This document shows positions 11,201-19,577 of a stretch of 31,226 nucleotides of DNA, piece after piece. The notes under the pieces are model-generated. The model worked only from the letters and a program-made list of their open reading frames with translations. It was not told the DNA's origin and ran no database searches. Position 1 is the stretch's first letter. Each line of letters opens with the position of its first letter. Position numbers and translations under genes: made by a program. This stretch comes from Purshia tridentata (lineage: Eukaryota; Streptophyta; Magnoliopsida; Rosales; Rosaceae). The stretch lies in the NCBI GenBank assembly GCA_003254885.1, contig QANT01009186.1:1-31226 (forward strand), in the 5' to 3' direction.

Positions 11201-11739
11201 AGGCTGTAAATAAGATCATCAAACGGACGCTGAAGTCAAAACTTGACCCAGCCAAAGGTGACTGGCCCGACAAGTTGCCTGAAGTCCTTTGGTCGTACCG
11301 GACCACTCACCGCACGTCCACTAAGGAAACACCGTTCTCACTTGCCTTTGGAGAAGACGCGGTTGCACTGGTCGAGATGGGTGTGTCTTCGCTCCGATCA
11401 GACACGTATGACGCCGAGCTCAACGATGAACGACTAAGACTCAGCTTGGACCTCATAAGTGAGCGGAGGGAACAAGCCAGCTTATATCGCGCCAACTATC
11501 AGAAGGGTGTGGCCAGGCACTATAACAAGAGGGTCCGGCCGCGAAATTTTCAGCCTGGGGACTTAGTTTTGAAGCGTAACCCATTGGAGGTCAAAAAAGA
11601 CGCGTTCGACCCCAATTGGGAAGGACCGTACCGCATCCTCAAAGCGGTCCGCCCTGGAACCTACAGCCTTGCAGAACTTAGCGGCAAGCCCCTAAAATTC
11701 AACTGGCATGCCCAGCACTTACGGCTTTACTACCAATGA
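8242..11739 (+). CDS. pol: pol of copy B: reverse transcriptase, RNase H, archaeal-type RNase H, integrase
   Basis: A 1165-codon open frame; its first codon is TTG and no proper start is expected, because pol normally continues from gag-protease. Numbered from 8242, the RT has catalytic Asp 238 in FMDAYSGYNQ and YVDD at about 300. A Ty3-type RNase H/connection follows to about residue 560. The second, archaeal-type RNase H starts at D603 (YVDGSSNGSG) and has EYEAL, SDSQLI and ADALARL. The integrase zinc finger is H-H-C-C, ending in CDKCQ at about 859. Its catalytic triad is D891, D951, E987, with the DX35E spacing intact. A GPY-type tail ends the protein. All key residues seen are present, so only the frameshift at the gag junction and the lost 5' end mark it as defective. 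Confidence 0.92.
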   Translation: MHVHYANLLIKCPVGDECVVIQGDQLSARSCYANSIKQKGRTPDSRETNTIAEMGQWPRAETYNVTSEPNESFQPLPVEEWEEVPIAEERPTQLVRIGSALSADRRAEVLAFLWANAEVFAWSYDDMPGIATDVITHKLNIDPQTKPVRQKRRAYDPIRYTAMAEEVNKLQRNGFIREVSYPDWLANVVMVKKSNGKCRMCVDFTDLNKACPKDSFPLPRIDQLVDATAGHRLLSFMDAYSGYNQILMHKADQEHTSFITDRGTYCYKVMPFGLKNAGATYQRLVNHMFRTSIGKSVEVYVDDMLVKSVRAEDHVRDLADMFNVLKEYKMRLNPTKCVFGVKSGKFLGYMVSQRGIEANPEKIRALIDMRSPRTRKEVQSLTGRVAALNRFISKSTDCCLPFFKALKGAGKIIEWTPDCERAFQDLKRHMAEPPILSKPEEGENLYIYLSVSNSALSSVLIREVAGVQHPVFYVSRALLSAETRYPRFERVALALVCSARKLRPYFQAHTITVLTDQPLRQILAKPETSGRLIKWSVELGEFDIQYRPRTAVRGQAVADFLCEFTAIDGELPPSHEEIATIPSEPNTSVPPVTDGLTWTLYVDGSSNGSGSGAGLVLITPDEAVIEYALHFEFRASNNEVEYEALIASLRLARELGATRINIFSDSQLIVNQILDEYEARDQNMTAYLARAKALLRMFHEYHISQIPRSENSRADALARLASAPTSCSARKIPVEVLHRPTIAEPEAGIMQTSSEQTWMTPIFDYLFAGTLPSAKEEARLVRLRSARFSIINGRLYKRSFSLPYLRCITAAEGHEVLREVHLGVCGNHSSGRTLAYKVTRQGYFWPTLRQDALKFARACDKCQRLATVPHQPPELLTTVPNPWPFAQWGIDLIGPMPMAAGKVQMAVVAVDYFTKWAEAEPLRSTKAEKMVDFVWKNIICRFGVPHTLITDNGKQFNCNEFKSFCSGLNIDLRFASVYHPQANGQVEAVNKIIKRTLKSKLDPAKGDWPDKLPEVLWSYRTTHRTSTKETPFSLAFGEDAVALVEMGVSSLRSDTYDAELNDERLRLSLDLISERREQASLYRANYQKGVARHYNKRVRPRNFQPGDLVLKRNPLEVKKDAFDPNWEGPYRILKAVRPGTYSLAELSGKPLKFNWHAQHLRLYYQ

Positions 11740-11890
11740 TTGTGTACAGATCGAAGCCGGGGACTGTCCGGCTCGATATAACCATGATGAATAGAAAGCG
11801 AGAATTTTTTGACAAAAGTTTTCTTCCAAGTGTAAAGCAGCTCGTCACATAATTTCCGAGCCGAACCGATGATTCCGAGCTCGAAAATTA

Positions 11891-11900
11891 GGGGACTTCT
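11891..11900 (+). other. PPT-like box downstream of pol (copy B)
   Basis: GGGGACTTCT about 150 bases after the pol stop, matching the real PPT/LTR junction at 15898-15907 and the boxes in copies A and C. Confidence 0.5.
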
Positions 11901-11912
11901 ACCCCCAAAACA

Positions 11913-12260
11913 GACCCCAAAGGTCTTTAAAAAATTTTTACTTGTCCGAGCCGAGTGATCATCGCCGATCCTCATGCCTCTCGGACAAATATCCGCTCGA
12001 GCAGGCGTTCGGCGGATAGACAGACCCCAAAGGTCTTTAAAAATTTTTTTTACTAGTCCGAGCCGAGTGATCATCGCCGATCCTCATGCCTCTCGGACAA
12101 ATATCCGCTCGAGCAGGCGTTCGACGGATAGACAGACCCCAAAGGTCTTTAAAAAATTTTACTTGTCCGAGCCGAGCGATCATTCCGACCCTCATGCCTC
12201 TCGGACAGATATCCGCTCGAACGGGCGTTCGGCGGATACACAGACCCCAAAGGTCTTTAA
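11913..12260 (+). repeat. Tandem repeat, 108-112-bp unit, copy B
   Basis: GACCCCAAAGGTC cores start at 11913, 12023, 12135 and 12243, giving three units of 110, 112 and 108 bp. Structure and position are as in copy A, with one unit fewer. Confidence 0.92.
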
Positions 12261-13516
12261 AATGCTGTTTTGAACATACATACACTTGTATAAAAGCAGA
12301 AAATAGTCATAACAGTACAAGGTTTCGGATTCCAAACGACAAAAAAAAAAAAACAACACTTGTCATTAGTTAAATTGTTTTTACATCGTTCGGATTCCGA
12401 GCCATATTTCGGCTCGGAAACAAAAATAACTATCCCTAAATAGAAAAATAAAGAGCAGACGTTGCAGTCAAGGAGTAGGCGGCACTTGCTCCAAAGGGAT
12501 GGCGAAGGTGACGTCGTCCACGTTCGGCTCGGCTTCAGTGGCGGCCGACTCGACGTTCGCCTCGGTCCCAACTACCCCTTCGGTCGATGCCACTTCACCC
12601 TCGGCTCGGCTCGGAGTGTCCTTTGTCCTTTGCTCGGAGCCCGACTTACCAGTTTCCTCGTCGTCAGAATCGACAACGAAGGTCAGGTCCCAGTCGGGCC
12701 TCCTCTTCTGGACCACGGCAAGCAGCTGCTTGTACCCGGCAAGCCTGGCATCAGCAATAGCATCCTCCGCTTTCCGAGCCGCGTGCCAGGACTCAGCTGC
12801 CTTCTTCTCAGACCGCTCCACGTCTTCTTGCAGCTCGTGGGCGAACTGAGCCATGTCCTTGTGGGCCTGCTGAGTTTTGTCGAGGTCCCGTCTCAGCCGA
12901 TCAACCTCTTTCCGAGCCGATTGCAGCTGAGTCTCAAGAGCAGAGGCGCGGTCATACTCCTCCTTCGCGAACCGTTCGGCCGTCTTCAGCTTGTCCTCGG
13001 CTCGGACAAGCTGCTCCTTGACAGTGGCCGACTTTTCGCGGACGAGCTTCATCTGGTCCTCCAGCATAGATACCCGCTGGGCCGTCTCTAAGCTCCTCTG
13101 GGCAAGCTGCAAAGACAAAAGAGTTAGCGACAATTATCACATTTAAAGATCGCATTCGGCTCGGCTCCGAATGGAAAAGCACAACTCTTACCAGCATTGC
13201 TTGCCGAGAGGTGGCTGCCGCCATAGCCTGGGCGGAGAGTCGCTTACCACCGGGCCAGAGCCCTTGTACGTTCTCAAGGGTCAGAACCTCCTTCATCTCG
13301 ATGACAAGAGGCTCCAGCACCGGGTCGACCTCGACCCTACGCAGCTTCGGCTCGGAAGGGGAGATCGGAGGGGTTTTTTCCCTCTGCTGGGTCCTCGCCC
13401 TCTTCGGCGAGGATCCCGAGCCCTCGTTCGGCTCGGGGACTCGTTTCTCACCCCCCGCCCTATCCGGGCGAATAGGCGAGTTGGGGGGTGTACGCCGGGG
13501 GACCGTCCTCGGCGGA

Positions 13517-13799
13517 GGTTGCCTCGGCGCGGAATCCCGGGGGGCCCCTGACGACTGCCCGGTCGCCTTCGCAGCCTTCCTCCTCAGCTTCTCTTCGAAG
13601 TCAGCCTTGTCCATCCTCTCCGTACGTCTGTCTCGTCTCGGAGCGTAGAAGAGTCCTCGGGGGGGGTTGCCTCGGCGCGAAATCCCGAGGGGCCCCTGAC
13701 GACTGCCCGGACGCCTTCGCAGCCTTCCTCCTCAACTTCTCTTCGAAATCAGCCTTGTCCATTTTCTCCGTACGTCTGTCTCGTCTCGGAGCGTAGAAG
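13517..13799. repeat. 148-bp direct tandem duplication in antisense exon 2 (copy B)
   Basis: Two units are offset by 148 bases (GGTTGCC at 13517 and 13665; GAGCGTAGAAG at 13641 and 13789). As 148 is not a multiple of three, the antisense frame breaks. Exon 2 of B (738 nt) minus 148 is 590 nt, the same as exon 2 of A. Confidence 0.93.
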
Positions 13800-14103
13800 G
13801 AAATGCCGCTAAGTCCGATCCGATCACGATCGAGAAGATAGGCGGTGGACAGTTGGCCGGTCGGAAGAGCTCTCAGTTGCTCGAGGTCCTCCTCGAACTT
13901 CTTCCGCAATTTGCACTTGGTCCAGGGGGCTGCAAGGAAAACAAACGAGTCAGAGATTGGCGCAAAGATAAATGAAAGATACCTTCGGATCGGACTACTG
14001 TGATCGTCTTCTACCTGGAATCCTAAATGCTCTGGGGACTCGAGCGACCAACTCTACGTTCGGCTCGGCTTCCCAGCCACCCTTTACGAAGAAGTATTTC
14101 AAC

Positions 14104-14211
14104 TTCCACGACTTCTGGCACGATGGGTTACCGCCCAGAAAATGACCCCTCCAAGCATTCCACGACTTCTGGCATGATGGGTTACCACCCAGAAAATGAC
14201 CCCTCCAAGCT
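14104..14211. repeat. 54-bp direct tandem duplication in antisense exon 1 (copy B)
   Basis: TTCCACGACTTCTGGCA recurs at 14104 and 14158. The duplication repeats 18 codons (around RGHFLGGNPSCQKSW) in frame. Copies A and C have the segment once. Confidence 0.93.
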
Positions 14212-15312
14212 TGGAGGTGGTAGAAGCCGAGCTCAGAAGGCTTCGACCTGAGCCCGTATATCCCTGTGAGGAAGTCCGTGTGCGGCTCGGTCTCGAACAC
14301 CATATGCCACAGGATATGCATCGAGATGATGAACCTGTAGGTGTTCGGGTTTAGCTGGTACGGCGCCGCGCCGATCAGGCTTAGACAGTTCTGGAGGAAC
14401 GGGTGCAGCGGCAGCCGAACGCCATTCTCGAACATCTCAGGGTACATGGTTACCCATCCTTTAGGCGGTCGGCTCGGCTTCTCGTCGCTCTTCGGAAGCC
14501 GAACAGTTACAGATGCTGGGAACTCGTACCTTGTTCTGATGTCCTCGAGTTCCCACTCCTCCAACTCGTTAGGGATCTGGTCGGCCTTCCATGGCCGATC
14601 CTCGTAGTAGTCAGGGTCGATCGGCGACCCTGCTACAGTCCGAGCCGAAGTAGAGGCTTCAGCGTGTTCCTCCTCCTCAGATCCCCTTTGAAGCCTCCGG
14701 TCACCGCTCGGCTCGGCCTCTTCCTCCCCGGCCTCATCTACTCCTTGCTCTGCCGAAGCCTCGTGTTCGGACTGAGCCTCATCCTCTTCGTGCTCGGATT
14801 CCGAGCCGTGAACGGGCATCCTTATCTGACCGGGTCGACTGTCGACTTCACCCATCCTGTCGAGGTCCCGGTCAAGCTGATCTAAATCTAAATCCATTGA
14901 AGCCGTTCGGCTCGGATCGATGTCACTGTCGCCCTCAAACGCGTTTCCGGATCCGAGCCGAGCACTTGATTCGGAAGACATGTCTCTAAACACTCTAAAC
15001 ACTAAACACTTCAACCTTTGTGGATCGAAAAAGCATTCTTCGCGAAGAACACGAAGAACACAACCAGAAAAACCGAAAGCAGAAAAACCCAGAAAATCAA
15101 AGGAGAACTTACCAGACTTTTTCGAAACTTCGGTGTTGGATTCTTCGCTCAAATGCGCGCCTCGCCAACGAAGATTGAAGAGAAGCGCCCAAACTTTGCG
15201 GTGATTTTCGGAAGTAGGGAGGGTTCGGAAGAAATGGCAGAGAGAGAGTTGAGAGTAAGGGAGTCTGTTCTTCAGAAATGCAGAAAGTGAAGAGAGAGAG
15301 AGAGGCAAAAGG

Positions 15313-15609
15313 CTTATATACTCGAATAAAACCCAGAAAACCAAGGAAGAACTCACCAGTTTCTCTCGAGATTCTGAGGGTGTGATCGCCAGACAAATGC
15401 TCGAACTTTGCAGAAATCCTCGGAAGTGGGGAGGATTCGCCAGAAACGAAAGAAGAGAGAGCTGAGAACGAGAGAAAGCTGGGAGTGGAAGTTCTTCAGA
15501 AACGCAAAAGTGAGGAAAGAGAGAGAGCCAGAAGGCTTATATACTTAGGCCCAGAAGAAATCCCAGCCACACGTTCGTTTTGGCGCCTAACACCAGATCG
15601 TGACACGTG
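15313..15609 (-). promoter_or_regulatory. Candidate antisense promoter of copy B, with a duplicated TATA/leader module
   Basis: The minus strand has TATATAAG twice, at 15543-15536 and 15320-15313, offset by 223 bases. The distal one keeps the G-box CACGTG at 15604-15609 with the same spacing as in copy A. The intervening CT-rich leader and donor-like site (CTG|GTGAG, near 15350) belong to a duplicated module, so B carries two leader/TATA units ahead of the antisense ATG. Use as a promoter is inferred. Confidence 0.6.
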
Positions 15610-15890
15610 GACATTTCAAATCTGATTTGAGTGCACACGGAACGAGGCGTCACCTCACTAATGATGACGGCTGTCCGAGTTCCGAGGCATCTCGACCATC
15701 CAAGCAGGGCCACCTGTCCGGGTAGGTGGGAATTGTCTCGTCACTTATCCACTTGCTCGGATCGGTCTGATGGAGCATGTTAGTCTCTTCGAAAGCAAAC
15801 CCCAACCATATACAAGGGTTCGGATCGGAAGGTACTCTGTCCGAACCGAAAATCACATCTTCCAAACTGATTGTTTGCACTCTCGGTTCG

Positions 15891-15906
15891 GAAGATGGGG
15901 GACTTC
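15891..15906 (+). promoter_or_regulatory. Polypurine tract (copy B)
   Basis: GAAGATGGGGGACTTC abuts the TGTT of the LTR at 15907, as in copy A. Confidence 0.82.
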
Positions 15907-16917
15907 TGTTCGGGGATAACACCCCCGTTCGAGTCAACGGTCAACATTCTGAACACATGGGACCTCGGATTCGACTTCCGTCCCACGGCCCGTGTCAATG
16001 GGCCATCGATACAACCTCATCGGATCGGATCATGCCGTCGGATCCGATCCGAACCAATCGTGTTGACTAATAGTCAGAAGCAGGATCTGCAAAATTCACT
16101 GGTATCTCGGATCGGATGCTGAGCTCGGATCGGAATGTGTCAAGTGTCTCCCTTTGTCGGAACTCTGTTCGGTAGCTCTTCCGTCTTATTGTTCGGATCG
16201 GATTCGTATGTCTTCCGAGCCGAATAGTATATATTCAACTTCCTCGCAGATGTGTCACCACTGGAAGTCCCACTCGGATCGGAATGATCAACCTCCATTC
16301 ATACAATTCCGAGCCGAGCGCAAACTCAGATCGTAGTTATTGCGCCTGACATTCCGAAGGTAAATCTATGCTTTGCATTTATGGCCTACCTGCTCTGCCT
16401 TGCTTTCCATTTAATGCATGCAACTTGCAGACATCTCTCTTGCATTAAATGAAAGAACATGTCAGTAACCCAGTCTATCCTGCAAACTTAGCCCTTAAAG
16501 ACCTATGTTTAGCCATGATCATGCCTACTAGCCAGCCAAAATATCCCAATCCCTTTGCCTATAAGTAAGAGCATAACCATAAGGCAAGGGGATACACAGA
16601 AATCTGAAAGAACTAGCCTAAGCTCTGGCAACACTTACCCAGAAATCTTACCTCTTTTCCTTCATCTTCTTCCCAAGCTTTTGCTGTGTTCTTCAGCACT
16701 CCTTACATCCTCCTTCTTGCATTCTTCTGACTTTGCCATCGGAGTATCTCCAGCCGGTACCACACCGGTGCTCTTTTCCGTTCAGTGTGCAGGAAGAAAT
16801 CGAGATAGCAACCGGTTGGCACGCTCGGATCATCCGCTCGCTCGCTCAACTCGCCACGTCACCAACCATCCGCATTTAAGTTGTGTGCAAAAGTTCGAGC
16901 AGATTCTTGCATCAACA
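15907..16917 (+). repeat. LTR shared by copies B (3') and C (5')
   Basis: A 1011-bp LTR from TGTTCGGGGATAACA to GCATCAACA. It is preceded by the PPT of copy B and followed after three bases by the PBS of copy C. A TATA-like TATAAG at 16560-16565 matches the one in the A LTR. The U3 side holds several copies of CGGATCGG. One LTR flanked by both a PPT and a PBS is the signature of a tandem element junction. Confidence 0.9.
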
Positions 16918-16920
16918 GAT

Positions 16921-16930
16921 TGGCGCCGTC
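16921..16930 (+). promoter_or_regulatory. Primer binding site (copy C)
   Basis: TGGCGCCGTC begins three bases after the LTR end. Its first nine or ten bases are complementary to the 3' end of plant tRNA-Asp as I recall it (CCA end included). This is the usual primer type in many Ty3/gypsy elements. No equivalent follows the A LTR. Confidence 0.8.
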
Positions 16931-17006
16931 TGTGGGAATCTGGCACTCGGCTACGTTAGTGTTCGGCTCCCCATCATCTTTTCAACTCACTTCCATCTTG
17001 GTCACC

Positions 17007-19577
17007 ATGTCTGCCACGCAACAGACTGGAGCATCTTCATCCACTCGGTCTCCTGCCGAACGACCAAGTGTTCAGCCCAAAACCCCTGCAAAAGGAGGGA
17101 GAGAGGAGTCGGATCGGCATCAAAGCGAGACCGAACGACACCTGGCAGCGGAAAATGCTCTCCTCCGTCAAAACAACGAGCTGCTTGCAAAGCAGGCAGA
17201 GCAAGCCGCCCTGCTGGCTCGGCAACAGGCTCAGTTGGCTAACCTCGAGCGTTCGGCTCAGCCTACCAGAACCGCTCGAACTGCCCGTACCGCCCAGACT
17301 GAGCCCGAGATCCGATCGCTCGAAAACGCTCGGAAAGTCACTCAGGCAGATATCGATAGCCATCCTGCCCGGCAAAATATCGATTGCACCTTCTCCGGCT
17401 TCGAGAGGATGCCCCTCCACGAGCAGCTTGAGTATCTCGATGCCCGTCTCTTGCTCTCCCACAAGAGATCGGCCTACCACCATAGTCCGAGCCGAGCAGA
17501 AGAGGAAGTTGGTCTCCCTACACCGCGGCAAAATCGAATCCGCCGAACTTCGATCCCAGCGTCTGATCGGCTCGGATCCGAAGCACCGTCGACTTCAGCG
17601 GGTACCCGAAGGCCTGCAGCATCTCGGTTGGGCTCGCACTCTTCATCTTCCCATCACACGCCAGCCAAATCTGGCTCGGGCATCAGACCCAGCCTCCGGG
17701 AACGTCTTGGGCCCGCCATGATCATGCAAGACCCCAAGCAGGCGAGTGTTCGCCTCACTCGCCCGCCTAGGGCCCATCGACGGGGGGATCACGCCGAAGG
17801 ATCCGCAGAGACCATATCGACCCGCTCAGCCGCACCTACCGACGGTCAGATCAATACTTACCTCCGTGACCAGCTAGCCGAAGGATCGGCAGAGACTATG
17901 CCAGCTCGCTCGGCCTCACTAGCAGACAATCAGATTCATACCTACTTCCGTGATCAAATCCGGAACGTTCATGACCGTCTGAGCCAGGTTGAGCGGTCGA
18001 GGGGGTACGCCCGCCGTGGAAGCCAAGGAGATGAGCTGCCTCTCCCATTCACTGATCGCATCTTGAATGCCCAAGTGTCAAGAAATACCAAGACCCCCAA
18101 GATCGATCAGTATGACGGCACGAAGGATCCGCTGAACCACCTTGATGACTTCCGTTATGCCATGGAGGCTCGTCAAGCGTCCGAGGCCACCAAATGCCGG
18201 ATCTTCCTTTCAACTCTGCGCGGATCGGCTCGAGATTGGTTTATGGGACTGCCTCCAAACTCCATCGACTCCTTTGCTGAGTTAAGGAGGGCCTTCATCG
18301 CCCGCTATGAGGTTGTATCCGAACGGCTGTACAACCTCAACGACCTCACCTTGATCAAACAGCAGGAGGGTGAGAGCCTGAAGAAATACTTGATCCGGTT
18401 TAACTTGGAGTACACCAAGTGCGACGGATGCAGCGACCACTCAGCCAAGGTCGCCCTCATGCAGGGGCTGCTCCCCGGGGACTTGCGGTCACATTTAATC
18501 CGCAACCCACCCGACAACTACTATGAGCTCTCCACCGAAGCAGCCAAGTACGCCCGCCAGGAAGAGTACGAGGCAAAGCTCGAGTCCCTCAGGACCGGCC
18601 AGGCAGTCCAGAGGAAGGATGGTGGGGCTTCCAGCTCAAGACCCCAATCGCTGCCCAAAAGGAAGCGAGTATTCGAGCCGCGCCAGCTCTTGGCTAAAGA
18701 GCCTCAGTCAGTTCGTTACACCGAGTACGCTCCACTCAAGGCAACTCCTGAGGAGATCCTGGGCCAAATCAAGAGCCAACTGCCCCTGGCTAAGAAAATC
18801 CAGGGGCCGCCCCAAGACAAAATAGTGACGGACGTCTATTGCAAGTACCACGGAAACTACGAGCACGTGACGAATAGCTGTTATTCACTCCGTGACGCAA
18901 TAGAGACGCTTGCACGAGCGGGCAAGATTCCCCAGTTCCTTACAGGAGGGCCAAGCATCAAACGGCCGGAGCGCCGAAAGGCCACCCAGACCATTGCGGC
19001 AGCAGACGCCACGATCGGTTCCATTTCTGGAGGGTTATTATTTACCGGGGATTCGACTCAGTTACAGAAGGGGTACGTAAGGGAGGCTACTGCCGGACTC
19101 CTTCGCGAAACTCTTGCCATCCAGGCTGGTGCACCAGGAGCGTCCAAACGCCAGCGCCGGGACTGGGCCGCGGTCACCTTCGAGCCCAGTGAGTCAAGGG
19201 ATATCGTCTTCCCTCACTATGACCCACTGGTGATCGTGGCGGAGGTTTCCGGCCTTACAGTCGCTCGGACCTTTGTCGATGGAGGCAGCTCTGTGAACAT
19301 CCTCTACTATTCTGCCTTCAAGCAGATGGGCATCGACGAGGACTGCCTGGAAAAGGATAGCCCCTCCCTCACTGGCTTCGGAGGGGAAGTCGTGCAACCC
19401 CTGGGTCATATCTCCCTCCCTTTGGCGCTAGGGAAAGGATCCATTAAGCGGACATGCCAGACGTACTTCATTGTCGTCGACTGGCCGTCCGCCTACAATG
19501 TCATTTTGGGAGACCTGGCCTGGTCGATTTGGATTGCATTGTCCACTACGCCAACCTCCTTATCAAGTGCCCGGTAG
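17007..19577 (+). pseudogene. gag: gag-protease of copy C
   Basis: The start at 17007 is preferred: it is the first good ATG after the PBS and leader (CACCATGTCT). The open frame's earlier methionine at 16881 lies inside the LTR. The N-terminal part, missing in B, contains a glutamine/alanine-rich predicted coiled coil (about 17120-17260). The Retrotrans_gag-type core, the C-X2-H-X4-H-X4-C knuckle and a protease VDGGSS (Asp codon at 19278) follow. An 84-bp tandem duplication (17793-17960) adds 28 residues before the core relative to B. One G is missing in the GGG at 19508-19510 relative to B, so the last 22 or so codons are out of frame and the frame stops at 19577. Confidence 0.87.
17793..17960. 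repeat. 84-bp tandem duplication in gag (copy C)
   Basis: GCCGAAGG starts at 17793 and 17877. The two 28-codon units differ at several bases, so the duplication is not recent. Copy B has one unit. Confidence 0.88.

Larger units (their letters stand above)
12468..14981 (-). pseudogene. Antisense gene of copy B: PF04195-like and coiled-coil protein, three predicted exons
   Basis: Predicted exons on the minus strand are 14981-14015, 13929-13192 and 13106-12468, with 85-bp introns. Splice sites are CAG|GTAGAA, CCTTGCAG, CTG|GTAAGAG and CTTTGCAG, and phases 1 and 0 join in frame. The ATG at 14981 is chosen because homology among copies starts there; the open frame reaches further upstream to 15356 without shared coding signal. 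Exon 1 residues 57-110 are strongly acidic. Residues about 180-300 form the PF04195-like domain (GVRLPLHPF, NTYRFIISMHILW, GFYHL). Exon 3 is a heptad-rich coiled coil ending EQVPPTP. Breaks: a 54-bp in-frame duplication (18 residues) in the domain and a 148-bp duplication in exon 2 that shifts the frame. Unlike copy A, exon 1 has no early stop. Confidence 0.77.
6080..16917 (+). mobile_element. Tat-lineage Ty3/gypsy retrotransposon, copy B (5' truncated)
   Basis: The copy lacks its 5' LTR, PBS and gag N-terminus. It retains most of gag, protease, a complete pol, the 3' repeats, the antisense gene, the PPT and an LTR (15907-16917) that it shares with copy C. The catalytic order is protease, reverse transcriptase, RNase H, archaeal-type RNase H, integrase. 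This order with a dual RNase H is diagnostic of the Tat lineage. Apart from one frameshift near 8247 the sense frame is intact, so B is the best-preserved coding copy here. It cannot be autonomous without a PBS and 5' LTR. Confidence 0.9.

Noticed and set aside
14982..15356. N-terminal 125 codons of the long minus frame in copy B
   Set aside because: Upstream of the ATG at 14981 the copies diverge and copy A is not open in the same frame. The stretch overlaps the proposed TATA box and leader.
16881..17006. Upstream start of gag in copy C
   Set aside because: The ATG at 16881 lies inside the LTR and reads through the PBS. The ATG at 17007 after the leader is the sensible start.
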